A stretch of 64,000 nucleotides of DNA from Verrucomicrobiota bacterium (lineage in GTDB: Bacteria; Verrucomicrobiota; Verrucomicrobiia; Opitutales; Opitutaceae), in NCBI GenBank assembly GCA_023426435.1, contig JAFAAS010000021.1, positions 1-64,000 on the forward strand, read 5' to 3'. This document shows, in pieces, positions 32,105 to 41,912 of the stretch (positions are counted from its first letter, which is position 1; each line of letters opens with the position of its first letter). Under the pieces are notes generated by a model. That model was not told where the DNA came from. It made no database searches and was given only the letters and a program-made list of their open reading frames with translations. A program made the translations under genes and the position numbers.

Positions 32105-32238
32105 GGCAACGCCGCGCAGCATGCGACGCTCCCCCGCTTCCGCGCAAGCCACTGCGCGCTCGCCCTTCCTCTTTCTCCAACGCCGCCCGCATCCTCGCCT
32201 CAGGCAGGGGGCGTCGTCCCCAACGCGCCGCTCACCCG

Positions 32239-35214
32239 CTATTCTTTTCCGCCGCCGAGAATCTTGTTCAACGCATCTCCGACGCCCGACCGCTCGAGCG
32301 CCAGATTCAGCAACTTCCGCTGCAAATCGCTCGTATCCGTTTTCGCCATCGTGCCGCCGATCCGGATCGGCGTCGTGAAACTCGTGTAACCGAGCGCATC
32401 CTGCTCCGGCTTCAATAGCTTCACCTGCCCCAGCAACTCCCCCAGCCGTCCCCGCGCCGCAAGCGTGAGCTCCAAATCCAGCGCCTGCTGCAACAGCGGT
32501 TTCGCCGGATCATACGTCACCTGCCCCGCACCCCGAATCCGCACCGCGGGCGAAATCAGCGAAAAATCGCGCAGCACGAGATTCATGTTTTCATCCCGCC
32601 CGGTCTGAAAGCTGAGCTGATCGAACCGTATCTCCGAAAGAATTTTCACAATCTCCTGCGCCGCCGAAATCGTCTCGCCCGCCGAGCCGCCCAGCAATCC
32701 ACCCACAATCGACAACGCCGAGGGCGCCGCTTGCAACCGATCCGCCGGCAGCACCGTCGCCAGCGCGCGAAACACACCGCCCGAGCTCGCCACGTCGAAA
32801 TTCGCCTGCGCCGTCTCGATCACTTCCGCCAAATCCGCACCCTGGCCCGCGACGTTCCCCGCGACACTCACCCGGGCTTCCACCGTCGGCAGTTTAGCTG
32901 GATCGATCGCGCGAAACGCCGGCCCCGTATCGAAATTACTCACCGCCAGCTTCGCTTGCAGCCGATAAGCGGGATCGCCCTTGGGATCGAACGTCACGCC
33001 GCCTTCCGCATTGAGATCGCTTTCCGGACCAAACCCCGCCTTCACCCCTTCGAAGCGCAGCTCGCCGGGATCGATTTTAATCATGCCGCCGACGCCGCTC
33101 ACCTCATACGCGCCGCCATACACCAGCTTGTCGACCGCGATCGTGAGCTGCCCCGTCACCGTGCTCCAAAACGGCTCCGCTCCTTCCTCCGCCTCGTCCT
33201 CTTCGGAGGAATCGGTCGGAACGAGCAAAGCCAGCAATTGCACGTCCTCCACCACCACATGCGAGCCCGTCGCGCGCCCGTCGATGCTCCAGCGGTCCGC
33301 TTTAGGCGTCATCGTCGCCGCAAGCTGAAGATCCGATTTTCGCCCTTCGTGCTCGAAGAGCAGCGGCATGTTGAACGTCACCTGGCCCGCCGCATCGACG
33401 TCTGCGCGCAACTCCACCGAAACCGACGGCAGACTCTGCTTCTCGGGCGACGTCAGATTCGTCAGCGACATCCTCGTCTCCAAAGCCCGGATACCATCCA
33501 GACTCGCCGAAAATTCGCCCTGCGCGAGTCCCGACGCCAGCGCGATCTGTCCTTCGGCCACCGGCTGCGTCTGCCAGCCAGCGAGATCCGCCGTCCACCG
33601 CCCGGTCGCCTTGATCGCCTGGTTCTCGCCGCTGAGCTGACCGGCTTTTCCGTCGAACGAAAACAGCGTCACACCACCGCGGCTCACATCGATCTTCCCG
33701 ATCTGCGTCTGCCAGCCTTGCGGGCTGTAATCCGCCGCGGCCGACACGCTGACGTCCACTTCGCGCAGCAACGGTTCTCCGCCCGTCGCCACGGACACGC
33801 CCGTAAGCGCAAGCGCATCCGTCACCCGCACCGAAAGCCCGCCCTCGCGCGCACTGGCCACGAGTTCTCCCCGCACATTGCCGCCGCTCAATTCAAGCTC
33901 GCCCAAAAACGGCGCCGCCCACGCGACCGGCAAACCCGTCAGCGAAACACGAACGAGGTCGCGCGCCGGATCCGCGATCCGCAATTCCGCCGTCGAAAGA
34001 TTAAACTCGAATGGCTGCAGCGCCTTCACCACCGCCACGGGCGCACTTCCTTCCAAGGTCGCGTCCAAACGCTCGACGCGCAGCGAATCGCCATGCTGCA
34101 ACACATCGAAATCGGCCTGCAGTTTCGTCGCTCCCACCGCCGACAATTCCGGCAGCAGCACTTCCGGCCGGCTCACCGCCGCGTTCAGCGTTCCATTGGC
34201 CCGCACTTCTTTTTCCGCCAGCTCCGTCTCGATCCCACCGCTTCCGACCAGCGTGAACTCCGGCAAGGGCCGCCCAAGCGCGAAGGGCGTCAGATCCGTG
34301 TGCCGCACGTCGAGCTGCCACGTCCCGGCAATGCGAGACGAGACCGATTCGAACCCGGCACGAACATCCGCCAGCGACTTCCCGCCGCTCGCCAGCGATA
34401 AAACATAGTCCTCGCCTTCAGCAGTCCGCGTCGCCGACACATCCACGTCGAGCTCCACCCCGCCCGGCAGCTGCGTCCCGCTGGCCGATGCGGTCGAATC
34501 TGCCACCACGCGCGAAAAGGTCCGCGGCGTATCCATCGCCACCACGATCGCGCTCCGCAATCCCAACGCTCCGCCGTCAATCCCCGCCGAGGAAAGCTCC
34601 AATCCAAAATTCCCCTCCCGACCCGCCGCCATTCCGCCTCCGGTCAGGCGAACGCGCACGCGCGTCGGCCCCGCCTCGCCCGCCGCCGGCAGGATCACTT
34701 CTCCATCCAAATCGACGCCGTCCAGAGACAGGTCCACGGGCAAACGGAGCCCGGCAAACACGCCGCGAAACGCATCCTCCACGACCGCCTCGGCCGCGTA
34801 AGCGGACGGGATCAGCGAAAATTGGCGCACGACCTTCTCATGCCGCGCCGGGGTCGCGTCCAACAACTGAGCCGCCATCGTCGGCAAACCCGCCGCGTCG
34901 CTCAAATCGAGCGTCCAACCTTTCGCCACCAGGCTGCGCACCTCCACGCGCTCCGATAATCCCGCAGGCAACACCGGGACGACCGCATCCAGAGAAGGCA
35001 GGCTCAGACGCGCTCCTTGCGATTCGAGCTGCACGTCGCGCAGCTCGATGGTCTTCCACCCCGCCGACACCGCGCCGATCGTTCCGGTCACGTCGGAACG
35101 GCTCGCCAGCGCCTTGCGCGCGGCCCATGTCTGGACCGAACTGTTGAACACAGCCACCAGCAGCAGGACCACGAAAACGCCCGCGCAGATCAGAATCACG
35201 CGACCGGTCTTCAT
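32239..35214 (-). CDS. AsmA-like outer-membrane biogenesis protein
   Basis: A 991-residue protein with one N-terminal transmembrane helix (VILICAGVFVVLLLVAVF) and a long beta-rich periplasmic part. Repeated amphipathic beta strands (for example AELRIADPARDLVRVSLTGL) and the C-terminal segment SFQTGRDENMNLVLRDFSLI, AGQVTYDPAKPLLQQALDLE fit the AsmA / DUF748-type family of bridge-like lipid-transfer or assembly proteins. An acidic patch, SSEEDEAEEGAE, lies near residue 678. The start at 35214 places the helix at the N-terminus. It may form one transcript with the upstream TolC gene, although hairpins lie between. Confidence 0.72.
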   Translation of the reverse strand: MKTGRVILICAGVFVVLLLVAVFNSSVQTWAARKALASRSDVTGTIGAVSAGWKTIELRDVQLESQGARLSLPSLDAVVPVLPAGLSERVEVRSLVAKGWTLDLSDAAGLPTMAAQLLDATPARHEKVVRQFSLIPSAYAAEAVVEDAFRGVFAGLRLPVDLSLDGVDLDGEVILPAAGEAGPTRVRVRLTGGGMAAGREGNFGLELSSAGIDGGALGLRSAIVVAMDTPRTFSRVVADSTASASGTQLPGGVELDVDVSATRTAEGEDYVLSLASGGKSLADVRAGFESVSSRIAGTWQLDVRHTDLTPFALGRPLPEFTLVGSGGIETELAEKEVRANGTLNAAVSRPEVLLPELSAVGATKLQADFDVLQHGDSLRVERLDATLEGSAPVAVVKALQPFEFNLSTAELRIADPARDLVRVSLTGLPVAWAAPFLGELELSGGNVRGELVASAREGGLSVRVTDALALTGVSVATGGEPLLREVDVSVSAAADYSPQGWQTQIGKIDVSRGGVTLFSFDGKAGQLSGENQAIKATGRWTADLAGWQTQPVAEGQIALASGLAQGEFSASLDGIRALETRMSLTNLTSPEKQSLPSVSVELRADVDAAGQVTFNMPLLFEHEGRKSDLQLAATMTPKADRWSIDGRATGSHVVVEDVQLLALLVPTDSSEEDEAEEGAEPFWSTVTGQLTIAVDKLVYGGAYEVSGVGGMIKIDPGELRFEGVKAGFGPESDLNAEGGVTFDPKGDPAYRLQAKLAVSNFDTGPAFRAIDPAKLPTVEARVSVAGNVAGQGADLAEVIETAQANFDVASSGGVFRALATVLPADRLQAAPSALSIVGGLLGGSAGETISAAQEIVKILSEIRFDQLSFQTGRDENMNLVLRDFSLISPAVRIRGAGQVTYDPAKPLLQQALDLELTLAARGRLGELLGQVKLLKPEQDALGYTSFTTPIRIGGTMAKTDTSDLQRKLLNLALERSGVGDALNKILGGGKE

Positions 35215-35259
35215 TCGGGAGTGAGACACTTTGGAGCTACGCAAGTTGCGCCTGTTGAC

Positions 35260-35289
35260 GCAAAAACGCGCAGTCAGTTACTGCGCGTT
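35260..35289 (-). terminator. terminator after the first tolC-type gene
   Basis: On the minus strand AACGCGCAGT / ACTGCGCGTT, a 10-bp stem with a 5-nt loop followed by a short TTT run and then GCGTC. A second perfect hairpin, AACGCGCATC / GATGCGCGTT, lies just upstream at 35298-35326. The two share the AACGCGCA core. Confidence 0.65.
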
Positions 35290-35334
35290 CCGCATCAAAC
35301 GCGCATCCGCCAAGCCGATGCGCGTTGCGCAAAC

Positions 35335-36684
35335 TCACTGCGCCACGAGCGCGTCCGTCAGGCCCATCGCGCGTCGCAGCGCGGCGACAGCGACGTTGTA
35401 GTTGTAATACGCCTGAACCTGGTTGCTGCGCGCGGTCGTGAGTTCGACCTGCGCCTGCAAGACATCGAGCTGCGTGCCCGTGCCCGCGCTGTAACGCGCA
35501 TTGGCGAGCCGAACCGCCTCTTCCGCTTGTTCAACCACGCGGCTGGACGCCCCCACGAGCTCCACCGCTTCCTGCCAGGACGAATAGGCCTGGCGCACCT
35601 GAATGTCCGCCGCCAATTGGAACTCCGTCAGGCTCAACCGCGCCTGCTCCACAATCGAGCGCGCCTGCGCGACGCGGCCTGCCGTGGCCCGACCGTCGAA
35701 AATATCCCAATTCGACTGCAACCCCACAAACGCGCCATCACGCGCGCCGTCGAAGGGATTCGTGCGCCGATTGCTCAACTGCCAGCCCGCGACCAGCGCC
35801 AGCGAGGGAAAATAGCCGGAACGCGCGGTGATGATCCCCTGCTCGCTCGCCTCGGCGAGTTTAGCGATGCGCTGCACATCAGGCCGGTTCGCCCGCGCCG
35901 ATTCCGTCGCGCTCTGCAGATCGAATTCCGTCTGCTCATAGGTCAAACTCCCCACGACTTCCGGAGCTTGATCGAGCGCATCCGGGCGGCGCGGCGACAA
36001 TCCGAGCGATTGGCGCAGCGCCTCGATCGCCAGCCGATAATCGTTCCGGGCCGTGATGAGCGGAGTCCGCGCATTCGCCACCGCGACTTCCGCGCGCAAC
36101 CGTTCGAAACCCGAGACGGTGCCCGCCTCGAACCGGTCCGTCGCCGTCTTCAGCTGCTGCTCCAACAAGCGAAGGTTCTCTTCCTGCACGGTGATGCGAT
36201 CGCGGGTCAGCAGCACTTGATAGTAGTCGGTGCGCACTTGCAGGAGCGCGTCGTTGATGACCGCCTGCAGATCCAGAATCGCCGCTTCGCGCGCGAGATC
36301 CGCGCTTTTGATGGCAGAGCGAATTCCGCCGCCCGCGAACAAGGCCTGACTGGCGTTGATCCGCATCGACCACGCCCGATCGCTCGGAGGCGAGAACTGT
36401 GATATCTCCCGCTCGTTCAACTGAAACGATCCGCCGGCGTTGACGTTGGGAATCGCCTGCGCCCTCACTTCGAGGAGCACGCCTTCCTGCTCGCGGATGC
36501 GTTCCCGCGCCTGGCGGATCGCGAAGTTGTTTTCGATCGCATAGCCGATCGCCGTGCTGAGATCGATGACCTCCGGTTCGGGGGGCGGCGGTTGCGAGGC
36601 CGGCGTCGCCGCAAAGGACGTCGCCACCAGTGAGACTGCGGCCAGCAAACGCGCCGACCGGAGTGGAAATTGCGCAAACTTCAT
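35335..36684 (-). CDS. TolC-family outer membrane efflux protein
   Basis: A 449-residue outer membrane factor with a signal peptide (MKFAQFPLRSARLLAAVSLV). Two OEP repeats of long helices follow, each with the pattern RxxxExxxAxxR, such as NLRLLEQQLKTATDRFEAGT and EEAVRLANARYSAGTGTQLD. It forms the outer membrane channel of the adjacent RND pump. The start at 36684 yields the signal peptide; an ATG at 36705 would overlap the RND gene stop. It follows the RND gene by 10 bp. Confidence 0.9.
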   Translation of the reverse strand: MKFAQFPLRSARLLAAVSLVATSFAATPASQPPPPEPEVIDLSTAIGYAIENNFAIRQARERIREQEGVLLEVRAQAIPNVNAGGSFQLNEREISQFSPPSDRAWSMRINASQALFAGGGIRSAIKSADLAREAAILDLQAVINDALLQVRTDYYQVLLTRDRITVQEENLRLLEQQLKTATDRFEAGTVSGFERLRAEVAVANARTPLITARNDYRLAIEALRQSLGLSPRRPDALDQAPEVVGSLTYEQTEFDLQSATESARANRPDVQRIAKLAEASEQGIITARSGYFPSLALVAGWQLSNRRTNPFDGARDGAFVGLQSNWDIFDGRATAGRVAQARSIVEQARLSLTEFQLAADIQVRQAYSSWQEAVELVGASSRVVEQAEEAVRLANARYSAGTGTQLDVLQAQVELTTARSNQVQAYYNYNVAVAALRRAMGLTDALVAQ

Positions 36685-36694
36685 AAGGTTGGAC

Positions 36695-39600
36695 TTATTT
36701 GGCATACGTGGGCACCGCTGCAAGGTCCGGAACGATTTCCGTCCGGCTCGCATCCGCGCGGTGGTCTTTGGCAATGAGGATGTAAATGGCGGGAAGCACA
36801 AACAACGTGAAGACAGTGCCGATTGCCATGCCTCCGACGAGCACAAGGCCGATGGAGTTGCGCGCCGCCGCACCTGGACCGTCAACTAATGTGAGCGGAA
36901 AGTGACCGGCAATGGTCGCCACGCTGGTCATCAGCACCGGACGCAGACGCGTCATCGAGGCCTCCTTCACCGCCTCGAGCTTCGACCGGCCTTCCTCCTG
37001 AAGTTTGTTGGCGAACTCCACGACGAGGATGCCGTTCTTGGCAATCAGGCCGACGAGCGTGACCAAGCCGACTTGCGCATAAATGTTGAGCGTCGTCGTC
37101 CAAGCCGTCGTGAAGAACGGCGTATTCGGATCCGGAATGCGCAGGAAGGTGAACACCAACGCTCCGAACATCGCGAGCGGCACCGATCCGAGCAGGATGA
37201 CGATCGGGTCGCGGAAGGAATTAAACTGCACCGCGAGCGCGAGGAAGATCATCACGATCGCCAACATCAGCGCCGGCAGGAACTTGCCGCCCTCGTGTTT
37301 GAACTGCCGCGATTCCCCCGTGTAATCGAGCGAGTAGCCGGGCGGCAGAATTTCCCTCGCGGTCTTCTCCAGATACGCGAGCGCCTTGTCGAGCTGACCC
37401 GTCGCACCCGAAATCTTCACCGCATTGAGCTGCTGAAACCGGTTCAGCGAACGCGGCACCGTCTTGTTCTCAATGCGCGCGATCGAGCTCACCGAAATCA
37501 ACTGCCCTTCCGGACCGCGAATATAAATATCGGTCAGCTGCTCCGGATTGAGTCGTTCGCTGCGCTCGATCTGCGGAATGACCTTGTAGCTGCGGCCGGC
37601 GATGTTGAAGCGGTTGACGTAGTTGCCGCCCAGGGCCGACGCGAGATCGGCTCCGACTTGCGCGAGATTCAATCCCAGCATGGCAACCTTCTCGCGATCG
37701 ATCACGACTTCCGACTGCGGCTGGTCGATCTTCAAATCGAGCATCGGCGGGAAGTAGAACAAGCCCTGCGCTTCCGGATCGGTCATCGTCCTTGTGACGA
37801 TCTGCTGCGCGAACTCGAGCAACTGCGGCGCTTCGGCCGAACCCGCGATCACGAACTCGATCGGGAAGTTGCTTCCACCCGGCAATGCCGCCGGCGTGAG
37901 CGCAAACACCTCGAGGCCGGGAATCGCCATGAGCTTCCCCTGCACTTCGGGCAAAATCTCGAAGACGGAGCGATCGCGCTCTTCCCACGGTTTCACCACC
38001 ATGCCGCCAAAACCGTCGGCGCCGAATGCCGCACCCACCGCCGGCGGGAAGAGGATTTGGAACGTGAGATCGCGCTCCGGCGTTTCAAGAAACGCCTTCT
38101 CCACCGCTTTCGCATAAAAGCTCTTTTGATCCGTCGTCGCGTTGGACGGAGCGGTGATCGCGGAAAAGATCACGCTTTGGTCCTCCGGCGGAGCGAGCTC
38201 CTTCGGCGACATGATATACATCGGGATGGCACACAGCGCCACGATCACCCAGGTCGCGTAAATCAACGGCCGCACGTTCAGCGTTCGCGCGAGCATCCGC
38301 CCGTAGGCGTTGCGAAGTTTGTCGAAGCGGTGATTCACCCAGCCGGCGAAACCGCGTTCTTCGTCCTCGGCGCTGCGAAGCAAACGCGCCGACATCATCG
38401 GCGAAAGCGTCAGCGCCACGATGCCGGAAATCGTCACCGCACCCGCCAGCGTCAGTGCAAACTCGCGGAACAGCGCGCCGGTCAAACCGCCTTGCAACGC
38501 GATCGGCGTATAAACCGCCGCCAGCGTCACGGTCATCGCCACCACCGGCCCAGCCAGTTCGCGCGCGCCAAGCAACGCCGCGTCAGTGGGCGTGCGTCCT
38601 TCGCGCAAATGCCGCTCCACGTTCTCCACCATCACGATCGCGTCGTCGACCACGAGGCCGACGGAAAGCACGATGGCGAGCAGCGTGAGCAAATTGAGCG
38701 TAAACCCGAAAACCTGCATCAGGAACACGCCGCCAATCAGCGAAACGGGAATCGCCATGATCGGCACGAGCACGGAACGCCAGGATCCGAGGAAGAGGAA
38801 GATCACCACCATCACGATCAACAGCGTGTCGATCAGGGTATGCGTGACCTCGTCGATGGCGTTGCTGATGTATTCGGAAGCATCATACCCGATCGTGGCC
38901 TCCAAGCCGGCCGGCAGGTCGCCTTTGATGCTGTCGAGCTCCGTCCGCACGCGTTCGATCACTTCGATCGTGTTTGCATTCGGCAGCGGGAACATGGCCA
39001 TGAACACCGCCGTTTGGCCCGTCTGGCGGACCTCGGTGTCGTAATCTTCGGCGCCCAGCTCGACTTCGGCGATGTCTTCGAGTCGCACGACCGTGCCGTT
39101 GTCCTGGAAGATCACCAGCCGCCTGAATTCGTCGACCGTGTGAAGATCGGTGTTGGCCGTCAGGTTCACCTGCACGAGCGCACCTTTCGTCGAACCGACC
39201 GCCGCCAGATAATTATTCGCCTGCAGAGCCTGACGCACCTGCGCCGGGCTCACGTGCAACGCGGCCATTTTGTCGGGCTTGAGCCAGATGCGCATCGCAA
39301 AGGTGCGCGCGCCGAAAATCTCGGCCCGTTGCACGCCTTGCACCGCCGCGAGCCGCGGCTGCACGACGCGAACGAGGTAATCCGTGATCTCGCTTTGCGA
39401 CAGAATGTCCGAGCCGAAACTCAGGTAAGCCGCCGCCACTTGCGAATCCGCGGACTCGAGGCTGATCGACGGAATCTCCGCTTCGGGCGGAAGTTCGTTG
39501 CGCACCTGATTCACCTTCGAGGTGATGTCGGCGAGCGCCTTCGTCGTGTCGTAGTTGAGCTTGAGCCGGGCGGCGATGCTCGAAAAGCCCTGAAGGCTCT

Positions 39601-39856
39601 TCGATTCGATATACTCGATGCCGTCCGCCGACGCGATCGCGCGCTCGAGCGGCGTCGTGATGAAGCCGCGGACGAGCTCGGCATTCGCACCGATGTAAAC
39701 GGTGTTGATCGAAACGGTCGCGTTTTCGCTGCGTGGATACTGGCGAACCGACAGGGTGCGCCAGGCTTGGACGCCGGCGATGACGATAAGGAAATTCACC
39801 ACCAGCGCGACCACAGGGCGGCGAATGAAGAGATCGGTGAAAGCAGAGTTTTTCAT
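36695..39856 (-). CDS. RND multidrug efflux permease
   Basis: A 1053-residue inner-membrane pump of the HAE/AcrB class with twelve predicted helices and two large periplasmic loops. The N-terminus FTDLFIRRPVVALVVNFLIV is typical. The proton-relay pair DD lies in VGLVVDDAIVMVENVERHL (about residues 402-420), and the second-half mirror is LIAKNGILVVEFANKL. The second half also has IARIENKTVPRSLNRFQQLN, resembling MexK/MuxB/OqxB-like pumps. It is encoded between its adaptor and outer membrane partner and is under the MarR gene at the head of the cluster. Confidence 0.94.
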   Translation of the reverse strand: MKNSAFTDLFIRRPVVALVVNFLIVIAGVQAWRTLSVRQYPRSENATVSINTVYIGANAELVRGFITTPLERAIASADGIEYIESKSLQGFSSIAARLKLNYDTTKALADITSKVNQVRNELPPEAEIPSISLESADSQVAAAYLSFGSDILSQSEITDYLVRVVQPRLAAVQGVQRAEIFGARTFAMRIWLKPDKMAALHVSPAQVRQALQANNYLAAVGSTKGALVQVNLTANTDLHTVDEFRRLVIFQDNGTVVRLEDIAEVELGAEDYDTEVRQTGQTAVFMAMFPLPNANTIEVIERVRTELDSIKGDLPAGLEATIGYDASEYISNAIDEVTHTLIDTLLIVMVVIFLFLGSWRSVLVPIMAIPVSLIGGVFLMQVFGFTLNLLTLLAIVLSVGLVVDDAIVMVENVERHLREGRTPTDAALLGARELAGPVVAMTVTLAAVYTPIALQGGLTGALFREFALTLAGAVTISGIVALTLSPMMSARLLRSAEDEERGFAGWVNHRFDKLRNAYGRMLARTLNVRPLIYATWVIVALCAIPMYIMSPKELAPPEDQSVIFSAITAPSNATTDQKSFYAKAVEKAFLETPERDLTFQILFPPAVGAAFGADGFGGMVVKPWEERDRSVFEILPEVQGKLMAIPGLEVFALTPAALPGGSNFPIEFVIAGSAEAPQLLEFAQQIVTRTMTDPEAQGLFYFPPMLDLKIDQPQSEVVIDREKVAMLGLNLAQVGADLASALGGNYVNRFNIAGRSYKVIPQIERSERLNPEQLTDIYIRGPEGQLISVSSIARIENKTVPRSLNRFQQLNAVKISGATGQLDKALAYLEKTAREILPPGYSLDYTGESRQFKHEGGKFLPALMLAIVMIFLALAVQFNSFRDPIVILLGSVPLAMFGALVFTFLRIPDPNTPFFTTAWTTTLNIYAQVGLVTLVGLIAKNGILVVEFANKLQEEGRSKLEAVKEASMTRLRPVLMTSVATIAGHFPLTLVDGPGAAARNSIGLVLVGGMAIGTVFTLFVLPAIYILIAKDHRADASRTEIVPDLAAVPTYAK

Positions 39857-39933
39857 GTGCGTGGACAGGTGCTACGGGTGCGAAGCCGCGAAAGGAGACG
39901 GGTTGCCCCGCGTTCACTTCCGCGAGCCGGACG

Positions 39934-41088
39934 TCACGCGTCCTTCGGTTTCGGAGCGAGCTGCGCGTTGGGAGCGAGGGTGTTGTCGATGACGACGGGC
40001 ATCCCGCCGCGGAGTTTGAATACGCCCGCAGTCACGACCTGCTCGCCGGGCTTCAGGCCGTCGACAACGTTGACGAAATCGCCTCGCGCCGCGCCAAGGC
40101 GAATGAACTGCTGACGCAGGACCTGCTGAACTTTGCCCGACTGTTCGTCCTTCTTCTCCTCGATCACAAAGACCGAGTCGCCATAGGGCGCGTAAAGCAC
40201 CGCGGTCGCAGGAATCGCGAGCGCCTCGGTTCGGGTCGGCAGCATGACTTCAACATTGGCAAACATGCCGGGGCGCAGCTTCTCGCCGCGATTCGTGATC
40301 GTCGCCTGCACGCGGATGTTGCGCGTCGACGTGTCCACTTCCGGACTGATCGCGGTGATCTTGCCTTCGAAGCTCTCGCCCGGAGCGGCATCGCTGGTCA
40401 CGTGGACCACCGCTCCGGGAGCGATCTGCGAAATCCGCTGCTGCGGCAGCGAGAAGTTCACATAAATGGGATCGAGCGTCTGCAGCGTGCTGATCGGATC
40501 TCCCTCGCGCAGGATCTGACCGAGGTTCACCAGACGAAGGCCAAGCCGGCCATCGAACGGCGCGCGGATGGTTTTCTTCGCAATCACCGCGCGAATCGCC
40601 TCCACCTGCGCATCGGCCTGCTTGGCCTGCGCATCGGCCGCATCCAGTTCGGCTTCGGAATTGGTGTTGTTCTCACGGAGATCGCGAGCGCGTTGAAGAT
40701 TCGCCTTCGCGAGCGCCGCCGTGGCTTCCGCCGCGCGGAGCTGCGCCGCTTCCGTTGTGGTGTCGAGCTGCACGAGCAGATCCCCGGCTTTCACCGCGGC
40801 ACCCGCTTCGAATGCAATCTGCACCACCTTGCCCGGCACTTCGGCGCCGACCGTGACGCCTTGCACGGCGAGCAGCGAACCGGTCGCGGGCAGGCTGTTT
40901 TCCCAGCTTTGCGACTGTGCGCCGGCCGCCGTCACCGTCGTCGGCGGCATCGCCGCAGCGGCGGCTTGGCCGGCGGCAATCATCTTTTTGATCTGGGCCG
41001 TCTTCACCAATGCGAGCGGGCCGGCGATCACGACGACCGCGAGGATCAGGAATCCGATGAAGCGGATGAGTTTCACGAACAGGTTCAT
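39934..41088 (-). CDS. RND efflux periplasmic adaptor (membrane fusion protein)
   Basis: A 384-residue adaptor with an N-terminal membrane anchor (FIGFLILAVVVIAGPLALV). A lipoyl half-motif (VTVGAEVPGKVVQIAFEAGA), a helical hairpin (AEATAALAKANLQRARDLRE), the second lipoyl half (KKTIRAPFDGRLGLRLVNLG) and beta-barrel and membrane-proximal domains follow. It links the RND pump to TolC. The start at 41088 (MNLFVKLIRF) is supported by the anchor. It lies 67 bp after the MarR gene stop. Confidence 0.93.
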   Translation of the reverse strand: MNLFVKLIRFIGFLILAVVVIAGPLALVKTAQIKKMIAAGQAAAAAMPPTTVTAAGAQSQSWENSLPATGSLLAVQGVTVGAEVPGKVVQIAFEAGAAVKAGDLLVQLDTTTEAAQLRAAEATAALAKANLQRARDLRENNTNSEAELDAADAQAKQADAQVEAIRAVIAKKTIRAPFDGRLGLRLVNLGQILREGDPISTLQTLDPIYVNFSLPQQRISQIAPGAVVHVTSDAAPGESFEGKITAISPEVDTSTRNIRVQATITNRGEKLRPGMFANVEVMLPTRTEALAIPATAVLYAPYGDSVFVIEEKKDEQSGKVQQVLRQQFIRLGAARGDFVNVVDGLKPGEQVVTAGVFKLRGGMPVVIDNTLAPNAQLAPKPKDA

Positions 41089-41155
41089 GGTGTGTGCGGG
41101 AGAGTTATCTAACGACGACGAATCAACGAAAGGGAGGCGGACATCGATCTTCGGC

Positions 41156-41722
41156 TCAATGCGTGCGTGGTGCCGGAGCGAGATTGCGCTGGGGCGTCGG
41201 CGAACGTTCCGCCGCACGCGCCAGCACCTTGGTCATCAGGCGGACGAACATCTTCCGCTCGGTCTCATCCAGCGGCTGCATCAGCCATGCCATCTGACGA
41301 AAATGCGCGGGAAGAATCCGCTGCAGCAGCTTCTCACCGCGGCTCGTGAGCTCCACCAGCATCATCCGGCGGTCGTCCGCGCTCGGCGTGCGCGTCACCA
41401 AACCCGATCGCTCCAGCGTGTCCACCAGCCCCGTCACCGTCGCCCGGGTCACGCCGAGCTGATCCGCCAGCTCCGCCGGACTCAGCGGCCCGGCGCGGCC
41501 TTCCACCCGGCATTTTCGCCAGAGCGACATCAACACGCTGAATCGCCCCTGGGTGATTTCGTGCTGCCCCAAATGCTCTTCCAACAAGCGAAACGCTTCG
41601 TCCCCCGTGCGCAGGAGATGGACGAATGCCTCGGTCGCCGACGGATCGAGTTCAGGAAATTGCCGCGCGGCCTCCCGGAGGCATTCGTAGCGCGGCAGAT
41701 CCTTCGGCAGCAGCAGCGTCAT
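41156..41722 (-). CDS. MarR-family transcriptional regulator
   Basis: A 188-residue winged-helix regulator. SPAELADQLGVTRATVTGLV is the recognition helix-turn-helix (about residues 81-100), with DTLERSGLVTRTPSADDRRM as the wing, including the DxRxxxxxLT pattern that typifies MarR. It is the first gene of the pump operon, and a perfect palindrome lies 18 bp upstream of its start. I infer it represses the whole operon and is released by a pump substrate. Confidence 0.9.
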   Translation of the reverse strand: MTLLLPKDLPRYECLREAARQFPELDPSATEAFVHLLRTGDEAFRLLEEHLGQHEITQGRFSVLMSLWRKCRVEGRAGPLSPAELADQLGVTRATVTGLVDTLERSGLVTRTPSADDRRMMLVELTSRGEKLLQRILPAHFRQMAWLMQPLDETERKMFVRLMTKVLARAAERSPTPQRNLAPAPRTH

Positions 41723-41740
41723 GAGATAAGGGGCCAGATA

Positions 41741-41754
41741 ATTAGGGGCCTAAT
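41741..41754 (-). promoter_or_regulatory. candidate MarR operator
   Basis: A 14-bp palindrome, ATTAGG-GG-CCTAAT with perfect 6-bp arms, overlaps the region just upstream of the marR start. A near-repeat, ATAAGGGGCC, lies immediately beside it at 41726-41735. Size and position match MarR-type sites. Confidence 0.6.
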
Positions 41755-41866
41755 CACGAACGCAAGCTGCGTTTGTTAGAACGTTGTAAACAGTTCCCGG
41801 TCGAATTTCGCCGTTTGTGCACGGTGCTGTGCTGACTCCAAACGCCGCGCCGAAACGTATGCGGAC

Positions 41867-41900
41867 AAAAAAGGGCCCGACACGAGGTCGGGCCCATTTT
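41867..41900 (-). terminator. transketolase terminator (works in both directions)
   Basis: GGGCCCGAC / GTCGGGCCC, a 9-bp stem with a 5-nt loop. It is flanked by AAAAAA on one side and TTTTT on the other, so it can stop transcripts from either strand. Confidence 0.9.
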
Positions 41901-41912
41901 TCATCCAGTCAC

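Noticed and set aside
36902..40114. 1070-codon open frame on the plus strand opposite the RND permease
   Set aside because: Arg/His/Asp-rich translation with no family features; the permease and adaptor genes on the other strand are certain.
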